Source: Puccinellia tenuiflora (lineage: Eukaryota; Streptophyta; Magnoliopsida; Poales; Poaceae). From it: a stretch of 64,000 nucleotides of DNA. The notes beneath the pieces were generated by a model that was not told the origin of the DNA, did no database searches, and was given only the letters and a program-made list of their open reading frames with translations. Below are positions 53,759 to 64,000 of this stretch, in pieces. Positions within the stretch are counted from its first letter, which is position 1. The number at the start of each line of letters is the position of its first letter. The translations under genes were made by a program, and so were the position numbers. Location: the NCBI GenBank assembly GCA_012064385.1, contig QRDG01000524.1, forward strand, positions 1,643,489-1,707,488, given 5' to 3'.

Positions 53759-56346
53759 TGAAAGTGCATGGTTGATCCCATGCATGGTTTTGGTAATTAA
53801 TGACAATCTCTATGGACTAATATTTGTGTTGAGCTCTATGTGTAGGTTGTCCTTTAGCTTGTGTCAAGATCATTTGTTGACCAAGGCCAAGCTTGCTTGT
53901 CTCCATTGGTTGGAGTCAAGGTCAAGGTTGAAGATCATTTGTTGATCAAGGCCAAGCTTGTCTCCATGTGTTGGAGTCAAGGTGCGTTGCTTGACCTCCA
54001 TTTGTTGGAGTCAAGCTCAAGGGAAGAAGAAGAAGTTTTGGGTTGATCAAGGCTTTGTGCGGATTGATCAACCCTCAAGTCCAAGTGAAGATATGTCGAA
54101 GAGTGCTTTCCCCATCTTGGTGTATGGGGGAGCGTCATGTGAATCTTCACCAAACGAAGCGCAATCAAGAAAGGTGATGCGTCTTGAGGAGATGAAGATC
54201 GTCTTCGTCGACCTCAAGTGGATTAATGCGCAAGGCAAAGGTATGATCTTGATAGGGTTTCTATTTTACCGGTCTCATGGTGTTTAGTGAGAGACCGGGT
54301 TATAGGATAGATAGCCGTACTATCAAGAGGGGCTCTCGACCGAGTTTCGTGATCGTATCGTTCGTGGAGAGCTCAAACCTTTGCATCCATGCAATCATCT
54401 CTATTGGTTCTTATTTGCCTCTTATCGTGGTGTGATCTTGGTGCTTGTCGTGCTCGTCATGACAAGGCTAAGTTCACCAAAAACGGTTTTCGTATGCGTC
54501 TTCGATTGCGTTTTCGGTATTGGAGATTTTGCCGGTTCATCCGTGCGGAAGATTTATCTCTTCCATTTCTTTGCAAAATCCCCATTGCTTGTTTGCCATT
54601 TACAAAGGTTGCTTTTGTCGTCCTCTTTCCAACAAAATTGGTTTCATATCATTCGGACTTCATTTGCAAAAGATACGGCATTTCCGATTTTCAAAAAGGA
54701 GGTTTTCCCGGCGTGTCCTTTTTACAGAGGTCAAACTCTCTCCTTGTGACCTCCTCCTCACATGATGGACAATGATGTTTCTCTGCATGATCTTGTAGAG
54801 CTTTTCGTTGCGAGTCCAACGAGCCCAAGATCATCGAAAACGGAGTCCGGATGCAAAAGATATGCCCGTTTTCATATTGCTCATTCTGCAGTTTTTCTGA
54901 GGGGCGGAAATTCCGGCCCGGGGTCCGGAAATTCCGGCCCGGGGCGGAAATTCCGGCCCTGGGTCCGGAAATTCCGGCCCCCGGAAGTTCCGGCCGTTGC
55001 ACCGGAATATCCGGCCCATATTTCATCTGAGCTTTTTTGGCTAAGTCTTTTTGGCTTTTCTCTCTGGAGGGGGTCCGGAATTTTCCGGTCTTTGGTCCGG
55101 AATATCCGGCCCAAGGAAAATTTGGCTAAGTCATTTTCGCGTTTTCTCTCGGGTGGGGGTCCGGAACTTTGCACCGGAGGTTTGCTCCGGAAATTTCCGG
55201 GGCACCGGAAATTCCGGTGTAAGCCCCGGAATATCCGGCCCCCGGCCGGAAGTTCCGGCCCCTTTAACCCGGAATTTCCGGCCCTGCGGTTTTCCAACGG
55301 CTAGTTTTTGGGGGAGGCTATAAATAGCCCCCTTCTTCCTCCAAGGGCTGGTTGCTTGTCTTGCTCACTTGCTTTTCTCTCTCCTCCATTGTTGCTAACC
55401 TTGTGAGCTTGATTCCTCTCCATCCCTCCAATGATTCTTGCCCAAACTTAGAGATTCAAGAGAGGAGATCTAGATCTACCATTCCACCAATCAAAATCCC
55501 CTCTAAGTGAGGGAAACTTGTGGATCTAGATTTTGGGGTTGCTTTGTGTTCATCCCCTTTGTTCTTCCTCTCTTATTCCCTCCAAAGCATTAGTTGCTTT
55601 GGTTGGAATTTGGGAGTGAAGGATTTGAGCACTTTGTGTGCTCTTGCCTTTTGCATTTGTTGCATCGGGTTGCTCCCTCCACGGTGATACGTGAAGATCG
55701 ACGTTGAAGAGCTTTTTACTCTTGGGTGCATTGTGTTCCCAAGAGCTTGTTGCCTCTTGGGTGCATTGTGTACCCTAGACGGTTGGAGGTGCCGCGAAGT
55801 CTTCGCTTGTGAAGCTTCGGCACGAGTTTGGGAGCCCCCAATTGAGTTCTGGGTGTGTGCCCCAAGAAGAAGTTGTAAAGGGCTCCGGAATCCGCCCCGA
55901 AGGATTCCGATAGTGGAAGGTGAACCCAATCCCTTGGGTGAGGTTCATCGGAGAATAGGGTGAGGCCTTTGTGGCATCTTGAGTAGGCCTTTTGTGGCGA
56001 GCTCACACCCCTCCAACGAGACGTACTCCCTTAACAAGGAGGAACTCGGGAATACATCCTCGTCTCCGCGTGCCTCGGTTATTTCTATACCCGAGCTTTA
56101 CTTATGCAATTTACATTGTGATAGCCTTCGTGCTTGAAGTTCATATCTTGCTATCACCTTGTTGCTTTAATTGCTTAGCATAAGTTGTTGGTGCATATAG
56201 GTAACCCTAGCATATTAGGTTGTTGGCTTGTTAATTTAAACACATAGTTTTATTCCGCAATTATCAAGCCCCTAATTAGAAAAAGCTTTAATCGCCTATT
56301 CACCCCCCCCCCTCTAGGCGACATCCGGGCATTGTTTGTTCTTTCA
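53759..56346 (+). repeat. 3' LTR of copia element
   Basis: 2588 bp, tgaaag...ctttca. It lacks about 45 bp of the palindrome region present in the 5' LTR and has several small clustered differences (for example near 54340 and 55800). Confidence 0.93.
54901..55290. repeat. Palindrome array of the 3' LTR
   Basis: Same CCGGAAATTCCGG core as the 5' LTR, with one internal block deleted near 55080. Confidence 0.93.
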
Positions 56347-56788
56347 CCTATGCCCTAGGGCTGCTGCGCCACCCTCCTCCTCTCCCTCTCCTCTAGCTTG
56401 GCTTGGCGAAGCCCTGCTCGCGGAGATCGTCATCATCACCGGCACTACCGTCGTGCTGCTGAGATCATCAAGGCCACATCTTCTCGCTTGCAGGATCAAG
56501 GAGTCGACGTCTTCATCGAGCTGTACGTGTGGACGCCGCGGAGGTGCTGCCCGTTGCTGCACTTCACCGGATTGGATCTCGAGGATAACACATCTCCTCG
56601 CGACTAGACGAGTCTAGTTGCGGGGATCGACTAGCCAACCCCTGCACCGACAAAACGCGTTTGTTGATCTTCGAGGGTAAGAGATTGGATCTCATCTTCG
56701 CTATCTTCATCTCATAGATCTAGATCCTTGGGGTTTATTCCGCTTTGCCGCGTATAAAATTTTTGTTTTCCATGCTGCGACCCCATCA
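56347..56788 (+). repeat. Truncated 5' LTR (last 442 bp)
   Basis: It aligns without gaps to 62572-63013. I count 6 differences in 442 bp, five of them transitions. Confidence 0.93.
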
Positions 56789-56789
56789 G

Positions 56790-56801
56790 TGGTATCAGAG
56801 C
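56790..56801 (+). other. Primer-binding site (tRNA-iMet)
   Basis: tggtatcagagc lies 1 bp after the ccccatca end of the 5' LTR. Confidence 0.9.
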
Positions 56802-58051
56802 CTGGATCTATTCGTAGGTGTTGATGCGATTAGAACACAAGGAGTTGTGGGCGTTGATATTTTATGTTGCTACCTTCTCGCATGCACTTTGCATCTTTGC
56901 GGTATTGTGAGATTGAAGCGGCCCGGACCAACATTACTCGTCCACGCACGAGAGACCGGTTCCACGACTGACATGCAACTTGTTTTGCATAAGTGGCTGG
57001 CGGGTGTCTGTTTCTCTTGCTTTAGTGAGGATGCAATTTTCAATGGAAGGTCTTTCAAAAGGATGAGTAAATAAGCAACTATTATATCACCGTTGTGGTT
57101 TTGCGTAGATTAGAACGGTTCTATCTCGTTGACCCAAGCCACGTAAAATTTGCATAAACAAAGTAGAGGCGTCTAACTTGTTTTTGCAGAGAGGGTCAAG
57201 TGATGTGATATGGCCAATGTGATTTGTGATAATGTATGCAATGATCATGTTTGTAATATTTCGCGACTTGCATGTCGACGAGTACGGCAACCGGCAGGAG
57301 CCATATGGTTGTCTATTATTTTATGTGACCTGCGTGTCAATGAAATCACCATGTAATTGCTTTGCTTTATTGGTAAGAGTAGCATTAGTTGTAGTTGCAA
57401 TAGTTGGTGGACAACCATGGTGATGGCGCCAAGATGATGGAGATCATGCCGGAGATGGAGATCTTGCCGGTGCTTTGAAGATGGAGATCTAAGAGCATAT
57501 GAAGAAAGGCCATATCATATCACAATTATGAATTGCATGTGATGTTAATCCCTTTTATGCACCTTATTGTTATGCTTAGATGTGATCGCGACGGTAGCAT
57601 GATAAGGTGATCTCTCATGTTAATATCAAGATAATTAAGTGTTCTCCCCTAGTATGCGCCGTTGCGAAAGTTCGTCGTTTTGAAGCATCACGTGATGATC
57701 GGGTGTGATAGATTCAACGTTCACATACAACGGGTGCAAGCCAGTTTGCACATGCGGAAATACTACGGTTGTCTTGACGAGCCTAGCATGTACAGACATG
57801 GCCTCGGGAACACGGAACCGAAAGGTTAAGCACGAGTCATATGAATGATATGATCAACACTGAGTTGTTCACCATTGAAGCTACATCATCTCACGTGATG
57901 ATCGGTGGTGGTGTAGTGGATTTGGATCGTGTGTCACTAATCAACCGGAGAGATGTTGAGTTTAGTGGGAGTTCGTTAATTTGATTAAATTGAACTAAAA
58001 TTATCATAAAACAAGTGTCCTAAAGATGTCTTTGCAAAATCCTTGTAGATC

Positions 58052-58681
58052 ATGGGAGACTACAGTAGTATGTTTCTTGCTGAGGAGCTGCGTCTCGATG
58101 GGTCAAACTTTGCTGAGTGGTACATGCGTCTGAGAGAAGCCCTATACGCCAATGATGAGCTCTACGTGATAGATGAAGCTTTAGAAAAACGCCCTGATGT
58201 TACTGTTGACTATGAAGGGTATATGGAGTGGTACGATCAAAAGACCACCTACTTGAGAGTCGAGTGGCTGATATGCACCTTCATGGATTCTAACCTTGGT
58301 AGACAATTTGGAAACTTGAGCGCAATGGAGATTGTCGATGAGCTGAAACAAAGGTTCATAGCACAAGTTAGAGTTGCAAGGTTTGAATGCCTGGATGAAT
58401 TTCTTTCAACTAAGATGGAAGAAAACACTTGCTTGGAACAACACCTAAGTAAGATGCACCGGCTGTATTATACTATGGTGGATGTTTGGAACCATGAAAT
58501 AACTGACGAGATGGCAATAGATGGGGTGCTGCGCTCGCTTCCCCCCAGCTATAAGGATTATGTCAGGAATTATATCATGGGAAGGGATTCGATCACTTTC
58601 TGTGAGTTTATTTCCCAGCTGCGTCAAGTTAAAGTGGAACCCATAGCAGGAGAAGTAGTCAACGCAGAAGGTATATTTTGA
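58052..58681 (+). CDS. Copia Gag-like protein without zinc knuckle, 209 aa
   Basis: MGDYSSMFLAEELRLDGSNFAEWYMRLREALYAND is a typical copia Gag start. The ORF continues with LKQRFIAQVRVARFECLDEF, LEQHLSKMHRLYY and VLRSLPPSYKDYV, matching the UBN2-type Gag fold. It stops at EVVNAEGIF. No CCHC knuckle, protease or later pol domain follows, so the protein is short for the family. The ORF is open with no internal stop, but a truncated Gag may be non-functional. Confidence 0.82.
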   Translation: MGDYSSMFLAEELRLDGSNFAEWYMRLREALYANDELYVIDEALEKRPDVTVDYEGYMEWYDQKTTYLRVEWLICTFMDSNLGRQFGNLSAMEIVDELKQRFIAQVRVARFECLDEFLSTKMEENTCLEQHLSKMHRLYYTMVDVWNHEITDEMAIDGVLRSLPPSYKDYVRNYIMGRDSITFCEFISQLRQVKVEPIAGEVVNAEGIF

Positions 58682-61461
58682 TATACTAGTTATAAATGTT
58701 TAAATGTCCCATTTACACTTATGGTGAGCTAAGTATTTGATACTTGTGCTGTTTTATGAAAACAGGGCCTGCCGTTTGAGAAGTGCATGGAGGGACTGAG
58801 TGGATTTCGTGGGAAGATGGCAATCAAGGAGTAGATGCTGGCGATGTTCTACTTCTACATTTATCGTTTTAAATTAGAGGATTTGAATGAGTTTTGTAAT
58901 CGAATTAAGTGTGATCTTAAATTAGTGTGTCTCGGTTTGTGAGACGGTCATTCATGTTAAAGACAAATGGTTGTTCTGTTTTCATGAGTAATCCTTTTTG
59001 GAGATCACGTTTCAATTATGAGATTATTGTCCTTTGCTAGATTTAAATGATAATTAGTTAAACACTTATAAAATAAAGACATGCTAAAATATCCAATACT
59101 TAATGATGAGATTTGTTTTAATTACACTATTAGTGCTGAAGAGCATCTTGATGCGCATCACTAAGTAGTGTGATTAAAAATGCCATAAGCTGCTGAAAAT
59201 AAACACAAGTGTTGGTTGTATTTTTCCAGTAAATAAAAGACATCATTGTTTTATCATGGATGAGTAAATAAGAGTATTTATTCATGTCATGATGAGATTT
59301 TGGAAGTAGAGGATATTAAGTTAACAATATAATTGAGTCCTTTCGATTTGATCAAAAGAGACAAAATATTTGAGTTATTGTTTAGTATGGTGACTTGTGA
59401 CAAGTGTTATCACAAATTACAATGTTTAGAGATTGTTCAAAAGTGTTTTGATAAACCTAAAGTATTGTAATCACATTATATTTGATATTATGTGGTCATA
59501 AAAAGGGGTTTCGGTTTTAAGGTTTTATTAGTATCATTTAGATTTATTTTGATAACACTCCTGTGTTAAATAAAGGATCTATTTAAAGATTTGCATTTTG
59601 CATATGAGTTATGAGAAATAGTGGTTTCAATGATTATGAGATAATTAAAAACCAAAGCAAATAAAGTTTTGTAGAATATTCATATGAGATTATGAATAGA
59701 GATTCCACAATGTGAGACTAAAAGGGACAAACCAATGTGTTTGGTTGTGTTATGTATTTTAGTGGTTTTATCGTGAAATGGTTTCATGGATAAAAGAATT
59801 GTTGGAATGAATTTAGAAAGATTAAACCTTTCATGTTTATGTATCAAGTGGCACATGTGTAAAGTGCTATGTTGGTTAAAACTTGACACATAAAAGTTTT
59901 TGATGATGGTGATCATTGAATTTTGGTTTAGCTTGTCTAAAGAGATGTAGGTTTCAAGAATATGAATTTTGTCAAAAGTTGCAAAATAATATTCATGATT
60001 TACTTGTCATGTTTGGGAAACAAGACATACCTACAAAACTACAAAAGAAGAAATAGAAACTTTAAATACGAAAGTGACTAAGAGTCATTCTACTTTAAGT
60101 TTAAATCATAAAGTAATTGTTACTTGATTTGTGAAAAGAATGTTTCACATATTTATTTTGCAAAAGAGTTTGCGTGAAATAAATAAAACTTAGAGCTGGC
60201 AAAGTGCTGGTGTTTCGTATATGAGTTCTCGAATCTTAAGAGTTAAGAGTTTTGGAGGAGTCCAAAGTGTCGAGAAAGTGCATAAGAAACTGAGTGAGAT
60301 CTAATTAAGATATGTGGTGACATATATTAAGTTAGAGCAGAAATTAATTTCCATAATCAAAATATGTGGTGACATATGTTTGAGTGGGAGCTAGTTAATC
60401 ATGGTCAAATATAAAGATAACATATTTCTGAGTGGGAGCCAAAGTGGCTTCACAATTTAATATGTGTATGAGGTATATTTGAGTGGGAGTTTACAACATA
60501 GTGTTTGAATGAAATGGAGATTTCATAAATGTTGTCATGGACCAATGCATAACTTATGAAGTTAGTTTTGAAAGTCAAATATTCATGTAGATGAAAGTAT
60601 CTATGGAGGATAGATAAGTTTAATAAACATTGAAGTCAGATGTTTAACCTAAATATTTTGAAGGAGTTCAAAATGAAACAAGAGAAGAATGGTTCATCTC
60701 ATTGTGATATATAGGTGAAGCATTGAGTTAGAGAACTCAGTACAAGATTGATGGTTGGAGGATATGTTGGAATTCGATATGAATTGTTCATAGATCTCAA
60801 CATATAAGAACCATATGTTTGTATATGACGATATGTGACCCAAGTTCTTAATTGTAAGAACATGTTGAATGAGGAGTCATTTTTCATGAGATTGAGATAA
60901 ATTTAGAAAATGGTGGACTTGGTTGAAGTCATAAAGCCAGACTAAATTAGGGATCTCTTAATATCGGAGTAGCACAGCGAAAGCATGATCGGAAATATCA
61001 AAGTGACAAGGTTCACTGTTGATTTGTTAAGTCAACAACATATAGGAGTATATGATTCAAGGATTGAAATAAGATATAATATTTTGGTTTGAGAAAGTTG
61101 TTTCAAGATTGAGTGAGTTCCAGATGCATATGTTATGGGAAAGTCCATTTGACTGATCATACATATAGGCATAAAAGGATGTGAATATCTCACTCTATAA
61201 CCAAACATATTATATACATTATAAGATAATGAGCTTTATCATGGGATGATAGGAAGTTTATCATGTGATGATAAAGTAATGTCAAATTAGGTGACAGTTA
61301 CAATTTTGCAAAGGACATAAAGAGCTGTAAAGTACAGAGCACGGACAGAACCTCTTCCACAAGCAAACATGATCAGCACTGAGACTTCATGAGTGAGACT
61401 CCATGGGTGTTGGATCGCGGAAATGTAAACTAGATTATTGACTCTAGTGCAAGTGGGAGAC
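58682..61461 (+). other. Non-coding internal region replacing pol
   Basis: AT-rich, with only short ORFs. The purine motif gagtgggagc or agtgggag recurs near 60385, 60433, 60482 and 61452; only the last directly precedes the 3' LTR as the likely polypurine tract. Confidence 0.8.
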
Positions 61462-63013
61462 TGTTGGGAATATGCCCTAGAGGCAATAATAAAATGGTTT
61501 ATTAAGCATATTCACGTTTATGATAATAGTTTATTATCCATGCTATAATTGTATTAAATGGAAACATAATACATGTGTGGAATATAAACACCCGGAGTCC
61601 CTAGTGAGCCTCTACAGGACTAGTTCGTTGATCAAGAGATAGTTAGAGTTTCCTAACTATGGACTTGTTATAGTCACTTGATAACGGAGTCATATCATTA
61701 GGAGTAATGGTGTGATGGACATGACCCAAATAAAGAGTTGCAATTAATCGTGTCACAAAAGTTTTGTTGTCAACACTTTTAATATGCCAAATATAGTTTC
61801 CTTAGACCATGAGATTATATCACTCCCGTTCACCGGAGGAATACTTTGTGGACATCAAACGTCACTTCGTAACTGGGTGATTATAAAGGTGGTTTTCAGG
61901 TATCTCCGATGGTGGGTTGTTGGGTGATATGAATCGAGAGTGGAATTTGTCCCTCCATGTGACGGAGAAGATATCTCCAGGCCTTCTCGGTAATATAGCA
62001 TCAAAAGGAGTCTCGGATGGGATCCCGGACGTCACGAGAGGTTCCGGAGGAGTCCGGAGAATAAGATTCATATATGGAAAGTGGTTTCCGGAGGTTTCGG
62101 AAAAGTTCCGGAATATTTCATAGGGTATCGGAAAGGTTCCGGAATGTTCTAGAAGGGTCTAGAAGTGGGACCACATATTTTGTATGGGGCCCACATGGTG
62201 CAAAGGGGTGCTGCCACCACTTGGGTGGGGCGCACCACCTAGGCCCATATGGGTGGTGCGGCATAGGAAGGAGGGGAGTCCCACTCCTAGTTGGACTAGG
62301 AGGTGGGCTCTCCACCCCTTTAGGAAAGGGGGCCCAAGAAGGAGTCCTATTTGGACTCCAACTTGGGGGGCAAGCAAGGAGGGGCCGGCCGGCCCCCTGC
62401 CCAAGCCCTAGCCGACCTCCTATATAAAGGAGGGGAGGGGGGAGGCGCACCACACCTTGGAGGCTGCCGCCCCACAACCCTAGCCGCACCCCCCTCTCCC
62501 ATCTAAACCCTAGCCGCACCCCTTACCCGAAGGGCTGCCGCCGCCTCTCCTCCACACCTAGCCGCACCACCCCTATGCCCTAGGGCTGCTGCGCCACCCT
62601 CCTCCTCTCCCTCTCCTCTAGCTTGGCTTGGCGAAGCCCTGCTCGCGGAGATCGTCATCATCACCGGCACTACCATCGTGCTGCTGAGATCATCAAGGCC
62701 ACGTCTTCTCGCTTGCGGGATCAAGGAGTCGACGTCTTCATCGAGCTGTACGTGTGGATGCCGCGGAGGTGCTGCCCGTTGCTGCACTTCACCGGATTGG
62801 ATCTCGAGGATAACACATCTCCTCGCGACTAGACGAGTCTAGTTGCGGGGATCGACTAGCCAACCCCTGCACCGACAAAACACGTTTGTTGATCTTCGAG
62901 GGTAAGAGATTGGATCTCATCTTCGCTATCTTCATCTCATAGATCTAGATCCTTGGGGTTTATTCCGCTTTGCCGCGTAGAAAATTTTTGTTTTCCATGC
63001 TGCGACCCCATCA
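61462..63013 (+). repeat. 3' LTR, Angela/BARE type, 1552 bp
   Basis: Runs from tgttgggaat to ccccatca. A TATA box, TATATAAAG, is at 62421-62429, followed by a G-rich then C-rich leader. Confidence 0.93.
62421..62429 (+). promoter_or_regulatory. LTR TATA box
   Basis: tatataaag lies after ccgacctcc, about 585 bp before the LTR 3' end. Confidence 0.55.
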
Positions 63014-63780
63014 TTCTTGTATTGCAGAAATGCCGGCCAGTGAGCCCGCTGCCTCTCTAGTGTCCCAGTGAAATCTGGAACTTTCTTTTTGTTGACCCAA
63101 TCACGGTATAATCTGTTCTTCCATTTATTGAATTGTTCAGCCATCTTCTTCAGAGCCCAATGCTTGACTTTGTCCATCATGGCTTTTGTCCTTTCGGGAC
63201 TATCGAACACCGGCAGAGTGAAATGTGCCATGAGATTCTTCCAACATATATCTTTATTTCTCTCAGTGACATAATAATTGCCCTCTAAGTTTTTTATCTG
63301 ATTCCATTCCGAAAGGCTGATCGGAACATTGTCCCTGACAACAACTCCACATTGATGCACAAACTTAGTTGCGCTCTTCGGAGGCGCCAACGGTTTGCCA
63401 CCTGAAGAGACTAACTCAATTCTGAAATGATCTTTTGTTCCCAACCCTTTGGCATGGCCTCATTTACTAGTTTCGGTCGATGCGGAGGTCTAAAAAGAAG
63501 AAACATTTGTTAATATATATATATACAAATAAATTTTTACATCTGAGCAAATAGAAGCTTAATATACCACGCCGGACTGCGGGGGTTCACCAACTGTGCT
63601 AGTTTGCCCTTGGACGCTTCGTTCCACGTCCTCTATTCCCGGATCGGAGTCGTTCAAAAACTCGGAGCCATCTTCTTCTGCTCCAATGTGTTCATCACCA
63701 TCCGCGGGTTGCCGGATATAGTCGAACAACACATCTTCCCCTTCTCTGTTTTGGAAGAGAGGACCATCTCCATCGTCCAT
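63014..63780 (-). pseudogene. CACTA (En/Spm) transposase-type gene, Transposase_24 family, broken
   Basis: Minus strand. Exon 1 is 63780-63568 (71 codons, MDDGDGPLFQNREGEDVLFD..., acidic), with donor gtatat. Exon 2 starts at 63489 after a ctttttag acceptor and is in frame: TSASTETSK, then TGA (63462-63460), then GHAKGLGTKDHF. The body holds KFVHQCGVVVRDNVPISLSEW, DICWKNLMAHFTLP, VKHWALKKMAEQFNKWKN and KVPDFTGTLERQRAHWPAF, the Transposase_24 pattern of plant CACTA ORFs. The TGA probably arose from CGA (Arg). At 63014 the exon runs into the LTR after LQYKN. Two independent lesions mean it cannot be functional here. More exons should lie to the right of 63780. Confidence 0.8.
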
Positions 63781-63892
63781 TGCTTAACTATTACAAAGGA
63801 AAATAAAACAATGATAGCATTAGCAGAATAATTCAATGTAGCGAACTTTACACTTAGCAAAATTACATCTACAAATATACCATATCAAAATT

Positions 63893-64000
63893 ACCGGGAA
63901 AACGTGAAACCGGGAAGCCGGGAAACCGGGAAGCCGGGAAAACGTGAAACCGGGAAGCCGGGAAAACGTGAAACCGGGAAAAACGTGAAACCGGGAAGCC
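63893..64000. repeat. Tandem repeat of gaaaccgggaagccggga units
   Basis: Units of 9-28 bp (aaccggga, agccggga, aaaacgtga) repeat to the window edge, probably in an intron or subterminal region of the minus-strand CACTA element. Confidence 0.9.

Larger units (their letters stand above)
45581..56346 (+). mobile_element. Gag-only copia LTR retrotransposon, complete LTRs, no TSD
   Basis: 5' LTR 45581-48197 and 3' LTR 53759-56346, both tgaaag...ctttca. The primer-binding site tggtatcagagc (48200-48211) is complementary to initiator Met tRNA, and a purine tract aaaatgggggagat precedes the 3' LTR. Gag is intact, but no protease, integrase, RT or RNase H is recognisable in 50355-53758. The flanking 5-mers differ (gtggg left, cctat right). 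The LTRs differ by many substitutions and a large indel, more than expected for a young element. It must be mobilised in trans if mobile at all. Family name not assigned; comparison with Maximus-type entries would be the first check. Confidence 0.9.
56347..63013 (+). mobile_element. Angela/BARE-type copia element, gag-only, 5' LTR truncated
   Basis: The 3' LTR (61462-63013) begins tgttgggaatatgccctag, the hallmark of the Angela/BARE/WIS group, and ends ccccatca. Only the last 442 bp of the 5' LTR remain (56347-56788), directly joined to the neighbouring copia 3' LTR. The primer-binding site tggtatcagagc is at 56790. A 209-aa Gag-like ORF is the only coding region; no pol is recognised. Its right end interrupts a CACTA transposase exon at 63014. 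Confidence 0.9.

Noticed and set aside
48252..56346. Autonomous copia element
   Set aside because: No protease DSG, integrase or RT YVDD-type motif appears in any frame after gag.
1..64000. tRNA or rRNA genes
   Set aside because: No segment with tRNA A and B boxes plus cloverleaf, or with rRNA sequence, was recognised. The initiator-tRNA matches are retrotransposon primer-binding sites.

Overview
This is plant nuclear DNA, almost certainly a Triticeae grass (wheat, barley or Aegilops type). The reasons are intron-bearing plant genes with GC-rich coding exons, a U5 snRNA gene with a monocot-style promoter, Stowaway and Tourist/Harbinger MITEs, MULE, hAT and CACTA DNA transposons, and copia LTRs of the kind beginning TGTTGGGAATATGCCC (Angela/BARE/WIS group). 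There is no sign of bacterial, viral or organellar origin. All calls come from reading the sequence; no database search was run.

Layout. (1) 1-9642: a CACTA transposon, plus strand, with its left end outside the window. It carries a decayed Ulp1-protease-like gene and was hit by three LTR insertions: a minus-strand LTR (1-809), a solo copia LTR (1747-4119, TSD cttgt) and a 4.7-kb solo LTR (4900-9621, TSD atgac). The CACTA terminus ctagtagtg is at 9642. (2) 9643-35034: a low-copy gene island with five genes in order: YIF1-family Golgi/ER transport protein (13889-14948), sirohydrochlorin ferrochelatase SirB (17007-19688), U5 spliceosomal snRNA (about 20612-20747), an AP2/ERF repressor with an EAR motif (26494-27123) and a RIN4/NOI immune-regulator homologue (32988-35034). 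Small MITEs and tandem repeats fill the spaces. (3) 35167-45125: three MULE-type elements. One (35167-37361) carries a 1.3-kb minisatellite. One (37542-40696) has 214-bp TIRs that look identical and a truncated mudrA gene. One (42107-45125) contains a hAT element that itself contains a MULE-like MITE. (4) 45581-63013: two abutting gag-only copia retrotransposons. The first has complete LTRs but no target-site duplication; the second has lost most of its 5' LTR at the junction. (5) 63014-64000: a minus-strand CACTA transposase gene (En/Spm Transposase_24 type), broken by the LTR insertion and by an in-frame stop.

The protein-coding genes are not an operon and do not form a pathway. SirB makes sirohaem in plastids, YIF1 acts in early secretion, U5 in splicing, the ERF in transcriptional repression and RIN4 at the plasma membrane in immunity. 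What joins the rest is the order of transposon insertion, much of which can be resolved to the base from target-site duplications (TSDs). I found no clearly new multi-gene system. The most interesting items are the complete U5 gene, three ultra-short retroposon-like insertions with 15-18 bp TSDs, the MULE-borne minisatellite, the palindrome arrays inside copia LTRs, and the chimeric copia junction.
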